A DNA stretch of 64,000 bases from Methylobacterium thuringiense (GCF_022179645.1 NZ_BPRA01000015.1:228801-292800); one strand, 5' to 3'; shown: positions 36,366 through 45,459, numbered from the stretch's first letter. A program made the numbers and translations. Notes: generated from the letters alone by a model not told the origin.

Positions 36366-37135
36366 CCACGCGTCCGATCAGCGAAGACGATCTCCAGGGC
36401 CTCGTGGATGAGCGCCTCGATGAAAAGCGGCACAGCGAGGTCGAGACTTATCTCGGCGACCATCCGGATGCCCGGGCGCGGGTCGCACGCATGGTCGCCC
36501 TGCGCGAGGACATGCGCGCCGCCTTCGCGCCCATCGCGGCCGAGCCGGTGCCGGCCCAGCTCAACCTGTCGCGCATCGTCGAGGCGCGCCGTCGCCCAGC
36601 TCCTCCCGCCTGGCGGGCGATGGCGGCCGGGCTGCTGCTCCTCGTGGGCGGCGCCGGCGGGTGGGGCCTGCGCGAGGTGGTCTCGCCCGTCCCGACCGGC
36701 ATCGAGGCGTTGGCCCAGGAGGCGAGCACGAACTACGCGGTCTATGCCCCCGATCATACCCGGCCCGTCGAGCTCGTCGCCGCAAACCGCGATGAGCTCG
36801 CCGGCTGGTTCTCCGACAGGCTGAAGCGGCCGGTCGGCGTGCCGGACCTGAGCGGTTCCGGCTACCGCCTCATGGGCGGGCGCCTTGTCGCCACGCCGCA
36901 GGGGCCCGCCGGCTTGCTGATGTACGACGAAGGACACGGCACCCGCTTTGTCATGCTGATGCGGCCGATGGCCCAGCCCGGTGACGCGCCGATGCGTGCG
37001 CATACCTCGGAGGCGTCGAACGGCTACGCCTGGGCCCAGGACGGGCTAGGCTACAGTCTCGTTGGTGCCGTCGACCCGACCGTCCTGCACCCGCTGGCCA
37101 ACGAGATCCGTCGCGCCACCGCGAAAGCCATCTGA
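36362..37135 (+). CDS. Transmembrane anti-sigma factor
   Basis: 257 aa from the ATG overlapping the sigma stop. The N-terminal cytoplasmic segment is acidic and helical (ISEDDLQGLVDERLDEKRHSEVETYLGDHPDARARV), typical of ECF anti-sigma domains. One membrane helix lies around 82-100 (AMAAGLLLLVGGAGGWG) and a periplasmic domain of about 155 residues ends the protein. I see no zinc-binding HxxxCxxC motif, so redox sensing by that route is unlikely. Confidence 0.88.
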   Translation: MTTRPISEDDLQGLVDERLDEKRHSEVETYLGDHPDARARVARMVALREDMRAAFAPIAAEPVPAQLNLSRIVEARRRPAPPAWRAMAAGLLLLVGGAGGWGLREVVSPVPTGIEALAQEASTNYAVYAPDHTRPVELVAANRDELAGWFSDRLKRPVGVPDLSGSGYRLMGGRLVATPQGPAGLLMYDEGHGTRFVMLMRPMAQPGDAPMRAHTSEASNGYAWAQDGLGYSLVGAVDPTVLHPLANEIRRATAKAI

Positions 37136-37144
37136 AGGTCCGCC

Positions 37145-38257
37145 ATGTCCCTCCTGAACGATCTCACCGGCGCTAGTCCCGGCTTAAGTCCGCGCGCCGT
37201 CTTCCTGCGGCTTGGTGCCATCGGAGCTCTGGTCGCCGGCACCGCGGGGGCCTTCGCGTATGCCGGAGGCTGGCTCTCGCCGGGGGACCTCACCCAGGCG
37301 CGCATCGTCGATCGCTTCGAGCAGATCAACGGCCCCCATCCGGGATTCCGGCGCAACCACGCCAAGGGGCTCTGCCTCGCCGGGCGCTTCGAAAGCAGCG
37401 GCGGGGGGGCGCGCCTGTCGAAGGCTTCCCTGTTCGCTGCAGGACAGGTCACCCCCGTCACCGGGCGCATCGCGCTCGCCGGCGGACAGCCCTCCGCGGC
37501 GGATGCGGTCGCGACAGTGCGTAGCCTCGCACTTCGCTTTCATCTTCCCGATGGGGAGGAATGGCGCACCGGCAACAATGACATCCCGGTCTTCCCGGTA
37601 CGGACGCCAGAGGCGTTCTACGCCCAGCTCCTTGCCGCCAAGCCCGATCCGGCCACGGGCAAGCCCGATCCCGAAGCGCTGAAAGCGTTCTTCGCCGCGC
37701 ACCCGGAGAGCGCGAAGGCGGCGGCTCTGATCAAAGCGCGGACGATCACCTCCGGGTTCGCCGACGACACCTTCCGGAGCCTGAACGCTTTCCGCTTCGT
37801 CGCCGCGGACGGCAACGAAACGCTCGTGCGCTGGGCCTTCGTGCCGGAGCAGGCGGCCACAGCAGAGAGCCCCGCTCAGACAGCGCGCGCAGACAAGAAT
37901 TTCCTGTTCGACGACTTCGCGGCCGTAATCCGTCAGGGTCCCGTGCGCTGGCACCTCGTTGTCACCTTGGGTGCGCCCAAAGAAGCTAGCGCCGACGCGA
38001 CCCTTCCCTGGCCGTCCGAAGGAGCGAGCGTCGACGTCGGCAGAGTGGTCGTCACGGCGACGGAGGCGGAAGCGAGCGGCAATTGCCGCGACGTGAACTT
38101 CGACCCCCTCGTCCTGCCCGCCGGCATCGTCGGATCGGACGATCCACTGCTCAGCGCACGCTCGGCGGCCTATTCGCAATCCTTCACGCGCCGAGCCGGC
38201 GAACCGAAGGCGCCGAGCGCCGTCCACGACACCCCTGTCTCAGGAGCCGGATTGTGA
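37145..38257 (+). CDS. Membrane-anchored catalase-like heme peroxidase
   Basis: 370 aa of the short SrpA-type catalase family. One N-terminal membrane helix (LRLGAIGALVAGTAGAFAYAGG) comes before the catalase core. The active-site His is in FRRNHAKGLCLAG, the heme-pocket region in RFHLPDGEEWRTGNNDIPVFPV, and NAFRFVAADGNETLVRWAFVPE is the conserved strand pair. It should act in the periplasm on peroxides. It overlaps the cytochrome b561 gene by four bases (GTGA), so electron supply from the membrane is likely. Confidence 0.9.
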   Translation: MSLLNDLTGASPGLSPRAVFLRLGAIGALVAGTAGAFAYAGGWLSPGDLTQARIVDRFEQINGPHPGFRRNHAKGLCLAGRFESSGGGARLSKASLFAAGQVTPVTGRIALAGGQPSAADAVATVRSLALRFHLPDGEEWRTGNNDIPVFPVRTPEAFYAQLLAAKPDPATGKPDPEALKAFFAAHPESAKAAALIKARTITSGFADDTFRSLNAFRFVAADGNETLVRWAFVPEQAATAESPAQTARADKNFLFDDFAAVIRQGPVRWHLVVTLGAPKEASADATLPWPSEGASVDVGRVVVTATEAEASGNCRDVNFDPLVLPAGIVGSDDPLLSARSAAYSQSFTRRAGEPKAPSAVHDTPVSGAGL

Positions 38258-38802
38258 GCGACCCTGTGCACTTCAACCTGCAGGCTCGGCTGCTGCATTG
38301 GACCATGGCGGCGATGGTCCTGGCCATGCTGTTCATCGGCGTAGCGATGGTGACCTCGGTGGCTCACTATCACGCCCTCGTCGCGCTGCACCGGCCCCTC
38401 GGCATCGGCATCCTAATCCTCGCGGTGCTGCGTCTGATTAACCGCTGGCGCAGTCCACCGCCTGAATTGCCGTCGGACCTTCCAGGCTGGCAACGGCAGG
38501 CAGCGCACGCGTCGCACATTCTGCTCTACGGGTTGATGCTCGCGCTGCCGCTGGTCGGCTGGGCGATGCTATCGGCGGCCGGCTACCCCATTGGCATTGC
38601 CGGCTCCGTCGTGCTGCCGCCGATCCTGCCACGCGATCCCGCCCTCTACACATGGCTCCGTCCGCTACACACGGTGTTTGCCTACACGCTGTTCGGCATC
38701 ATCCTGGCCCATCTCGGTGCCGCACTGATGCATGGACTGATCCGCAGGGATGGCGTTCTGGGCAGCATGGCCTTTCGTCTGACGGCATCCCAGCCGCGGT
38801 GA
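38254..38802 (+). CDS. Cytochrome b561-family membrane protein
   Basis: 182 aa from the GTG at 38254 that overlaps the peroxidase stop. Four membrane helices with conserved heme-type His residues: LQARLLHWTM, VALHRPLGIG, AAHASHILLYG and RPLHTVFAYTLF. It passes electrons from quinol across the inner membrane; here the partner is probably the peroxidase encoded just before it. Same pairing in many proteobacteria. Confidence 0.92.
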   Translation: MSDPVHFNLQARLLHWTMAAMVLAMLFIGVAMVTSVAHYHALVALHRPLGIGILILAVLRLINRWRSPPPELPSDLPGWQRQAAHASHILLYGLMLALPLVGWAMLSAAGYPIGIAGSVVLPPILPRDPALYTWLRPLHTVFAYTLFGIILAHLGAALMHGLIRRDGVLGSMAFRLTASQPR

Positions 38803-39162
38803 TACAAACTCGGTTACATCGCCCAAGCATGTCTCACGCGGGCTAACGTCCGCTATTCGGTTGCGCTAGCTCCCGCGTGCGTGACCGGGTTGGGTCGGCA
38901 GCGGATGGTACCAACCGTCAAATTTTGACTGTTGGGTAGCGATATCAGGTAGCACTCATCGCTATTACTTCCCGGTCGGAATTGCATTCGACGGGCGTCG
39001 CGACCGTGCCCATCGTCGTCCAGCGTGTGGAGCTCGATGACCCTTGCCTGTCCGCCTTGATGCGACGACGCCCGTTCGACCCCCATCGCACCCGAAGGCG
39101 CACCGTATGATATCGCGCAAAGCCATAGGCACTTCTTAACCCGCTCGACTCCATCAAAGGGC
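38803..39162. other. Intergenic region with dispersed-repeat copy 3
   Basis: No gene seen. The left part carries the third, shorter copy of the dispersed repeat; the right part presumably contains the promoter of the GGDEF gene, but I recognise no element. Confidence 0.45.
38845..38908. repeat. Dispersed intergenic repeat, copy 3 (short)
   Basis: TAACGTCCGCTATTCGG at the left, GACCGGGTTGGGTCGG in the middle and CAGCGGATGG at the right. GTCCGCT and AGCGGA form the imperfect terminal inversion seen in this family. Confidence 0.5.
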
Positions 39163-40743
39163 ATGATGAGCGCCCTGACAGATGAAGCCGAACGGCTCGC
39201 GTGCTTGGCAAGCCTCGGGATCCTGGACACGCCTCCCGAGCGCGAGTTCGACACGCTGGTCAGGACGGCGCAGCGCCTGTTGGGCTGTCCGATTGCCCTC
39301 GTCTCGATGGTCGATGAGACCCGGCAGTGGTTCAAGGCATCCTGCGGACTGGACGTGAGCGAGACGCCGCGGGAGGACGCATTCTGCACCCACGCGCTCC
39401 GAGCGGATGACCTGCTGATCGTCACGGACGCGACACAGGATCCGCGCTTCGCCCGCAATCCCCTGGTCACGGGCTCGCCGCATATCCGGTTCTACGCCGG
39501 CATGCCGATCCGCATCGAGCGGGCGGACAGTGCCGGTCGCATCCCCGTGGCCACGCTCTGCGTGATCGACCGGGAAGCGCGAGAGATCGACGAGACCGGT
39601 ATCGCGATCCTGCGTGACCTCGCCCAACTCGCGGAAGCGCTGCTTGCCGCCCGGAGCACCACCATCAGCCTCGTCCGGCTCGCTGAGGAACGCCGAAAGG
39701 ACCTGGAGGCTCTCGACCGGAGCAATCGCCAGCTTCATCAGGCTGAGCGCATGGCCCAGATCGGTTCATGGCGGCTCTGTCTGCGCACCCAGCACACGGC
39801 CTGGTCGGACCAGACCTATGCCATCCACGGGGTTCCAGTGGGTGACGGCACGCCACTGGAGACAGCCCTCGACTTCTACTCGCCGCAAGGACGCGCATTG
39901 GTCGAGGCCGCGGTGGCTCGCTCACTGTCGAGCGGCGAGCCGTTCGACATCGAGACCGACTTCCGCAATGCGCAGGGCGAGGATTTGCGGGTCCGCTGCA
40001 TGGGGGAGGTGGAATTGCGCGAGGGAGAGCCTGTCGCTCTGATCGGGGTGTTCCAGGACATCACCGAGCGGTACGCCATGGAGCAGGCTCTGCGCCACAC
40101 GGCACAGACCGACGATCTAACGGGCATCGCCAGTCGAAGCCGGCTTAACTTGTTCCTGGATGAGCGTATCCGCCTCGCACGCGAGAGCGACGTCGGCTTC
40201 ACGCTGCTCATCATCGACCTCGACCACTTCAAGGCCGTCAACGATGCCTACGGGCACCCTGCCGGCGACGAGGTCCTACGCGTGATGGCCGACAAGCTCC
40301 AGTCGGCCTGCGGCGAGAGTGGCCTCGCTGCCCGGATAGGAGGGGACGAGTTCGCCTTGGTCGTGACCGAGGGCGCCGATGACGTTGCGCTGCCCCGCTT
40401 GCTACGAAAACTCCTCGAAGACCTGCGCTATGACGTGAGGACGGCAGGCAGGGTTATCACGGTCTCGGGCACGATTGGCGCCTGTCACTTCGATGGGACA
40501 ATCGCGAGTCGGAGCAGCTTGATGAAGAAGGCGGACGAGGCCCTCTATCGGGCCAAAAACTTCCAGCGTGGGTCCGCTGCCATTCATGGCGATCCGACCG
40601 CAATCATGGCGTATATTGTTGCGCCTAAGAACATCAAACCGCCTCGCGTCGCAGGGGCTGCCCGACACCACGGCGGCCGCGTCGAACATGGCTCGTCGGA
40701 GGCTGGTAGCCGGACGGTCACACGCCCTCCGATGCCTACCTGA
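39163..40743 (+). CDS. GAF-PAS-GGDEF diguanylate cyclase
   Basis: 526 aa, cytoplasmic. GAF domain at 1-170 (LLGCPIALVSMVDETRQWFKASCGL, FCTHALRADDLLIV), PAS/PAC at about 190-310 (QIGSWRLCLRTQHTAWSDQTYAIHGVP), and GGDEF at about 320-480 with LTGIASRSRLNLFLDER, LDHFKAVNDAYGHPAGDEVL and the intact active site RIGGDEFALV. There is no RxxD inhibitory site five residues before the GGDEF motif. It should make cyclic-di-GMP with little product inhibition. A low-complexity C-terminal tail of about 40 residues follows. No EAL domain. Confidence 0.92.
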   Translation: MMSALTDEAERLACLASLGILDTPPEREFDTLVRTAQRLLGCPIALVSMVDETRQWFKASCGLDVSETPREDAFCTHALRADDLLIVTDATQDPRFARNPLVTGSPHIRFYAGMPIRIERADSAGRIPVATLCVIDREAREIDETGIAILRDLAQLAEALLAARSTTISLVRLAEERRKDLEALDRSNRQLHQAERMAQIGSWRLCLRTQHTAWSDQTYAIHGVPVGDGTPLETALDFYSPQGRALVEAAVARSLSSGEPFDIETDFRNAQGEDLRVRCMGEVELREGEPVALIGVFQDITERYAMEQALRHTAQTDDLTGIASRSRLNLFLDERIRLARESDVGFTLLIIDLDHFKAVNDAYGHPAGDEVLRVMADKLQSACGESGLAARIGGDEFALVVTEGADDVALPRLLRKLLEDLRYDVRTAGRVITVSGTIGACHFDGTIASRSSLMKKADEALYRAKNFQRGSAAIHGDPTAIMAYIVAPKNIKPPRVAGAARHHGGRVEHGSSEAGSRTVTRPPMPT

Positions 40744-41320
40744 GGCAAACTGGCGGAGGAAGACAAATGGGCCCGCTCACACCTCGGCGGCCTTCGGTAG
40801 CGCTATGACGCCCCGTGCTCGTGGTGTCTTCACCTTTAAGCGCAGCCGATAGGTGTCGACTAAGGTCGGTCCAGAGCCCCGGCTTCCGTTGACCGCCAAT
40901 GCACTTGGCCATGAGGCGTTGTCCCATTCGGGCGGACGGGTCGTCGTGACCTGGGCAGTCGAGGATCAGCCCGACGGGCAATAGTTAGGCTGGGTCTGGA
41001 ACGAGCACGATGGATCGCCGCCCGAATTCCCTCACGGGCCGCGGCTATGGGTCCAGGCACGACTCATCGGTGCAGGAATTGGCGTTCCCGCTTGACTCCC
41101 GAAGGCGTCATGTGGCTTGTGAGGGATTGTTCGGGTCCCTCGTGGCCACTTCGATTTTTGCGGGCTTCCTGTTTGGCGACAGGGGGCCCGTAGTCGTTTC
41201 AGGGTCTAGCTCGCGGCGCTGATCTCCTTTTCCGGCTCACGACTCGCGATAGACGAGTCCAACCGGAGCAAGGCATGTCGGCCGGGGCGCACGGTTAAGT
41301 CAACGTTAGGAAACCCAGGC
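40744..41320. other. Intergenic region, nothing recognised
   Basis: About 580 bases. Short open frames on both strands (for example 40860-41060 and 41010-41222) look like chance. I see no repeat or RNA gene. Confidence 0.4.
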
Positions 41321-41581
41321 ATGGCAGGTGAGACGCAACGGCCCCAATCCCGGGTTGCCTTAGCTGCGTCTGTCGCCTTCGCCATTGCCCTTGCCGGCGT
41401 CGGCACGATTGGTTGGCGCTGGTACAGCTACGTGACGGCTGGCGCCTCGCCTTATGACGAGGTCGGGATCGAAGTGAACCGACGCTTGCCTGAAGCCCTG
41501 CGTGCTTGGGGCTGCGAACGCATCAAGGAGCGGTTTCCGCGTGCAGTGCCGCCTTACGGATGCCAGCCTGGGCAGGTCTAG
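41321..41581 (+). CDS. Small single-pass membrane protein with two extracytoplasmic Cys
   Basis: 86 aa. Short cytoplasmic N-terminus, one helix (VALAASVAFAIALAGVGTIGW), then about 45 residues outside with two Cys (WGCERIKERFPRAVPPYGC), possibly a disulfide loop. No family recognised. Codon use fits a real gene. Confidence 0.6.
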   Translation: MAGETQRPQSRVALAASVAFAIALAGVGTIGWRWYSYVTAGASPYDEVGIEVNRRLPEALRAWGCERIKERFPRAVPPYGCQPGQV

Positions 41582-41698
41582 GAGGGAAACAGTCCTCCTC
41601 GAAGCGAAACAGCTGAGTCGACCACGTCCAAAATTGTGATAGCAGGCCGGAATGGCTGCGTGGGTTCGGATTGCGCAGCGCCTTCGATCGGAACCGCT

Positions 41699-42238
41699 AT
41701 GCGCCTGTTCTCAGCCCTGGCCGCTCTCTACGTTGGCGTCTTGCTGCCATGCTCAGTGATGGCTCAACCGGTGGCCAATCCGAACCCGACGGTGGCTGCT
41801 CCCGATCCAGCTACCTTGAAAGCGGCCCGGGAAGTGATCGCATCGATGCAGGGCGACCGGGCAACACTGCTCAATGCGATGGCTGCGCCCATGGTGGGAA
41901 TGATGCAGCAGATCGGAGTGAAGCAGCAGGATCAGGCGCAGACTCTGGTCCAAGAGGTCGTGATGCCGACCCTCACTGCCCACTACGACGAACTTCTCGA
42001 CATCCAGGCTCGCAGCTTCGCTGCCACGCTCGGGAAGGAGGATCTCCAGGCCATCGCCACGTTCTACGCTTCACCAGCCGGCAAGCGGCTTGCCGCAGCG
42101 CAACCGCAGCTCGCGCAGGCGCAGATGGCGGGAACGCAGCAGTGGATGCAATCGGTGATGCCCGAGATGCAGGGCAAGCTGACCAAAGCGATCCAGGCTC
42201 ATGGCTGGATGCCTGGAGCGCAGCCGAAGGCACGATGA
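41699..42238 (+). CDS. Secreted DUF2059-type protein
   Basis: 179 aa from the ATG at 41699, which gives a signal peptide (LFSALAALYVGVLLPCSVMAQ). The helical mature part has LDIQARSFAATLGKEDLQAIATFYASPAGKRL, the hallmark of DUF2059 (pfam09832), found in periplasmic proteins of unknown function. Met/Gln-rich segments surround it (MMQQIGVKQQDQ, QWMQSVMPEMQ). Confidence 0.82.
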   Translation: MRLFSALAALYVGVLLPCSVMAQPVANPNPTVAAPDPATLKAAREVIASMQGDRATLLNAMAAPMVGMMQQIGVKQQDQAQTLVQEVVMPTLTAHYDELLDIQARSFAATLGKEDLQAIATFYASPAGKRLAAAQPQLAQAQMAGTQQWMQSVMPEMQGKLTKAIQAHGWMPGAQPKAR

Positions 42239-42338
42239 GCCGGACCGTTGATATCGGTGAGTACACCAGGCGGATGTGTATGACAGGCAGGCCGTGATCC
42301 CAGCGATGCGGAGGGCTTAAGTAACCGTTATGCGCGAG

Positions 42339-43394
42339 TTACAGCGTGCTTCGCTCCTCGAACCCCGGCACCGAGCCCCCGATCGCCGGCCTCAGTCCGG
42401 GCCATGAAAGTGGGCCGCGCCTGAGCCCAACCTGGATGGCAAGCGCGAGCATCGCAAGACAGCCGCCCGCAAGGATATCCGGTAGGTAGTGGCCGCCCGA
42501 TCCGATCGCAGAGACAACGACCGCTGCGTTGAGGAGCAGCGCCAGCGGCCCAAGCATTGGCACAGGGGCGAGCGCCCAAGCCGTAATGGTAGCAAGGCAG
42601 ACGTGGAACGATGGGAAGGTGACGAGCCCCCGGATATCAGCCAGCGCGATGATCTTGAGCGTGCCGTTGCGCAGCTTGGCGAGGGGCTCCAGATGCCAGA
42701 CTGCGCCCACCGTATCGATTTGGTCGGCCGGGACGACCTGAGGCTGATAGTAGGCGTATGGCCCAACGGCAGGCATCACGGCCGATATCAGGATCGCACC
42801 CATCAAGAGCGTCACGTAGAGCCGAATAAACGCCCAAAGCCGCCCGAGGCGCGAGGTTGCGCTGAGCGCGATCACCACGAGCGCAATCTGCGGCCCGCTC
42901 GAATGGTAGGCCAGCGCCAGCCACCACGAGAGGTCAGGGTGGGCTGCAAGGAAACCGACATAGCCGATCCAGTCGAAGCCCAGCGCCCGCTCTGCCGCTG
43001 CCAGCCCCCGATCGGTGAACGACAAGCTCAGGGTCGCAGTGAGATAGTGAAAGACCGCCACCGCCTCGGTGAAGGCGATGAGGCAGGCGGCCGAGAGCGC
43101 CATTGCCCGAAGCTTCGGCTCGGATCTCACGCGGGCCAGGACGCCGGCCGCAAGCAAGAGCGCCGCGACAACGCCGAAAGTTATCCAGAGGGCGTGGGTC
43201 TCAATCGAGATGCCAACCGCGACTAGCCAAAATGCGTCTAGGACGACGAGCCCAGCTGTCAGCGTCCAAACCCAGGGGTGAGGAGCAGCCAAGCCGAGCG
43301 CAAACCAACGCACCTTGGTGATCAAACCTGCCTGTCCCTCAGGTGTGGTCTCACCTGACACTAGGCATCGCCAGCTCACTCCCGTCCATCGCAT
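42339..43394 (-). CDS. PAP2-superfamily membrane phosphatase (inositol-phosphotransferase type)
   Basis: 351 aa from the ATG at 43394 (an ATG at 43433 is also possible). Seven or eight hydrophobic segments. The PAP2 signature is at the C-terminal side: LAKLRNGTLKII, then FPSFHVCLATITAWA with the catalytic His, and GGHYLPDILAGG with the second His. The spacing matches the Aur1/Ipt1-like branch that handles membrane lipid head groups. The start is uncertain because there is no strong ribosome site. Confidence 0.82.
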   Translation of the reverse strand: MRWTGVSWRCLVSGETTPEGQAGLITKVRWFALGLAAPHPWVWTLTAGLVVLDAFWLVAVGISIETHALWITFGVVAALLLAAGVLARVRSEPKLRAMALSAACLIAFTEAVAVFHYLTATLSLSFTDRGLAAAERALGFDWIGYVGFLAAHPDLSWWLALAYHSSGPQIALVVIALSATSRLGRLWAFIRLYVTLLMGAILISAVMPAVGPYAYYQPQVVPADQIDTVGAVWHLEPLAKLRNGTLKIIALADIRGLVTFPSFHVCLATITAWALAPVPMLGPLALLLNAAVVVSAIGSGGHYLPDILAGGCLAMLALAIQVGLRRGPLSWPGLRPAIGGSVPGFEERSTL

Positions 43395-43624
43395 TTCGTC
43401 CCGCCCCCGCGCGGGCGAAAGCGCCCAAAACAAAGGGGGTTACTCCCAGCTAAGCAGAACGTTCGCACTTTCTCGATGCAACGCATTTCGAAGCTGCTTG
43501 CAGCAGCCGGATGCGGCGCCTCGTCTCCTGAGCCCTGTCCCACTTGAGCCTGCTGTCAGGCCGCCGGGTCCCCATTGTACCCAGATCGGATCGAGCGGCA
43601 GGGCCGAGCTGGTAACCACTTACA

Positions 43625-43855
43625 CTAGGCGCGTTGCTCCATAGGCAATTCAGGCTGCGACCAGTAAGCGAAGGTCGCTCCCTCGATACGTTCGCCGTCG
43701 CTGGTGATGTCGATCTGGCCGTCCAGACGATCGGTTGCGAGCATCCACCGCGCGATACCCGCGGCAAAGCCGCGAGCTAGATCGATTGAGGTAAACTCGG
43801 CAGGACCGATCGCGATGACAAGGCCGGTCGCGTCGCGGGCTTTGACCTCATACAT
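43625..43855 (-). CDS. Small hypothetical protein
   Basis: 76 aa: MYEVKARDATGLVIAIGPAEFTSIDLARGFAAGIARW..., ending in ATFAYWSQPELPMEQRA. It has the short beta-strand / helix / strand layout seen in the many 70-80 residue proteins of this region, but no clear DUF6894 signature. The ATG at 43855 was chosen over an upstream one because similarity to that layout begins there. Confidence 0.5.
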   Translation of the reverse strand: MYEVKARDATGLVIAIGPAEFTSIDLARGFAAGIARWMLATDRLDGQIDITSDGERIEGATFAYWSQPELPMEQRA

Positions 43856-44032
43856 ATCGAAAGCCTCCAACCTTTGCTTTCGGTTCATATGGTCCGGCCA
43901 GCGGACATTAGGCAACTTGGTTGCGGGCTGTAAGCGTGACGACTCATGCTTGGCAGTGAACTTTAGGTGTTTTGCCTGGTTCCCGACGCATCGTCGAGCG
44001 CAAGATCGCGCACAACGGCGTCACGGATTAGC

Positions 44033-44257
44033 ATGCCGCTCTACCGCATTAACCTCCAGTACGGGGTCGAAAAACCTCAACAGTTCAACAATCTGGCGCC
44101 AGATGATGCCACGGCACGGGCGACCGCCCTGGCAATGGTGGCATCGTTTGGCGGCGACACTCAGCGCCTTGAGGATGAAGGTGCGATCGTAGTCCAAGTC
44201 ACCGATGATTCCGGGCGACTGGTCTCGACCATCAGGCTGGTCTGTTCGATCCTCTAA
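44033..44257 (+). CDS. Small DUF6894-like protein
   Basis: 74 aa, MPLYRINLQYGVEKPQQFNNLAPDDATARATALAMV...VVQVTDDSGRLVSTIRL. The plan (MPxYxxN strand, helix of Ala-rich residues, V-V-V-D strand, S-x-I-x end) is that of the DUF6894 family, represented at least three more times here. Function unknown. Confidence 0.6.
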   Translation: MPLYRINLQYGVEKPQQFNNLAPDDATARATALAMVASFGGDTQRLEDEGAIVVQVTDDSGRLVSTIRLVCSIL

Positions 44258-44557
44258 GCGTCAATCGGTGATGCACTTGGACGCCAGCTCGCAGCCTGCC
44301 ATCCTGAATCAGTAGCGAATGCTTAGCTTTTGCACTCCAAGCTGGCCTTGTCGGTCGGGCATTCATGCTCGCTGCACGTCGAAACAGCGCCTAACCTCCC
44401 CCTCGGGCGCGGGCTCTACGTGCAGCTGACGCTCGCCACCCGGAGACGGGCAGGAGCAGGAAGGCTCACCCCGGCTCCCCGGGGCGGGCCTTTCGCAGTT
44501 TAGATCGCACCGTTCGCATGAGGCGCTGCATGGATGGCCAGCCAAACCATTGCTGCG
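44258..44557. other. Intergenic region, weak GC-rich dyads only
   Basis: Holds CCCCGG..CCGGGG around 44,470-44,485 just beyond the end of the minus-strand Rmf-like gene; it could act as a weak terminator. Nothing else seen. Confidence 0.35.
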
Positions 44558-44761
44558 TCAGACATCGTCAACCGTCCCACGATCATGCGCTGCGGTATCG
44601 CCGCCTTGATCGTCCGCTCCTGTCTCGTCCCACGCTTGCAGCCACGCCGCGCGGTCCTCCGATCCCTCAGGATACGGGCAGCTATCGCGTGTCTTCCCGT
44701 AGGCACGCGCGTTGCGGCCCTTGATGAAGGGGCTATCGCTCGCCGTAGCACCTGCTGTCAT
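44558..44761 (-). CDS. Rmf/CrpP-fold small protein
   Basis: 67 aa: FIKGRNARAYGKTRDSCPYPEGSEDRAAWLQAWDE. The run GxxAR..G....CPYP.GS..R.AWL.aW is the signature shared by ribosome modulation factor and the CrpP proteins. Rmf dimerises 70S ribosomes in stationary phase. CrpP was reported to act on ciprofloxacin, a claim that is disputed. An acidic tail follows. It is 17 bases downstream of the DUF892 gene and probably cotranscribed, consistent with a stress or dormancy role. Confidence 0.8.
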   Translation of the reverse strand: MTAGATASDSPFIKGRNARAYGKTRDSCPYPEGSEDRAAWLQAWDETGADDQGGDTAAHDRGTVDDV

Positions 44762-44778
44762 GATGATCCTCCCAAGGC

Positions 44779-45288
44779 TTAGCGGTCAGCTTTTTCGCCA
44801 GCGGTCGTCAATTCGATGTACCGGCGGGTCGTCGGCCCTACGAGTTCGCGAACCTTCTGCGCCATGCCCTGCTCTTCCTTTAGGGACTGCTGAAAGCCCG
44901 TGGTGTGGCCGCTCTGTCCGGCAGCATCGGCGATCACGAGCAACGACTCGTATGCTGCGATCTCGAAATTCTCGAAGGCGTGATTGGCGTAGGTATTCTT
45001 CAGGATCTCGTCTTGGGCCGGCGTATGACCCAATGCCATCATGTTGCCGACGAAGCCGAGGAAGCCCTCCTTGATCGTCGAAGGGCTGTCGCCGAGGCTC
45101 TGCAGTGCCTCCTCCAGCCGATCCCGCTGCCCGTGAGTTTCGTCGACGTGACGGCGAAGTGCCTGCTCCATCTCAGGATAGTTTTTCAGCCGCTCGATCT
45201 GCCGCTCCATGATCTGAAGGGCCTGCATCTCGATCGCATGCGTGTTCTTGAGAGCGGTAACGTAAATTTCGCGTGTGTCGATCGCCAT
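44779..45288 (-). CDS. DUF892 ferritin-like protein (YciE/YciF family)
   Basis: 169 aa, four-helix bundle. It begins REIYVTALKNTHAIEMQALQIMERQIERL; conserved acidic and His residues lie in RRHVDETHGQRDRLEEALQSLG and NHAFENFEIAAYESLLVIADAAG. Family members bind a di-iron centre and are induced by stress in enterobacteria. It is full length. Upstream of it on the minus strand is a GGAAC and a GTT 19 bases apart, close to but not within the usual EcfG spacing. Confidence 0.88.
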   Translation of the reverse strand: MAIDTREIYVTALKNTHAIEMQALQIMERQIERLKNYPEMEQALRRHVDETHGQRDRLEEALQSLGDSPSTIKEGFLGFVGNMMALGHTPAQDEILKNTYANHAFENFEIAAYESLLVIADAAGQSGHTTGFQQSLKEEQGMAQKVRELVGPTTRRYIELTTAGEKADR

Positions 45289-45433
45289 GGCGTTTGCCTT
45301 TTCTCACCCGAGCACGTGGCTCGATATGCAAGGCAACCGCCCTGTCGTGCGGCCAAGTTCCAACTTGGAACAAAGCCGCGTGTTTCGCGGATCCGCTGTC
45401 AATCTTTGCCCAGAGCCCTCCATGAATTCCACG

Positions 45434-45459
45434 GGAACACCCAAGAGGTGCCTACGGTT
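45434..45459 (+). promoter_or_regulatory. EcfG-type (general stress) promoter
   Basis: GGAAC at 45434-45438, 18 bases, GTT at 45457-45459, 43 bases before the ATG of the following gene. This matches the GGAAC-N16/17-CGTT class recognised by the alphaproteobacterial general-stress sigma factor EcfG, except that the base before GTT is G. Confidence 0.6.
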
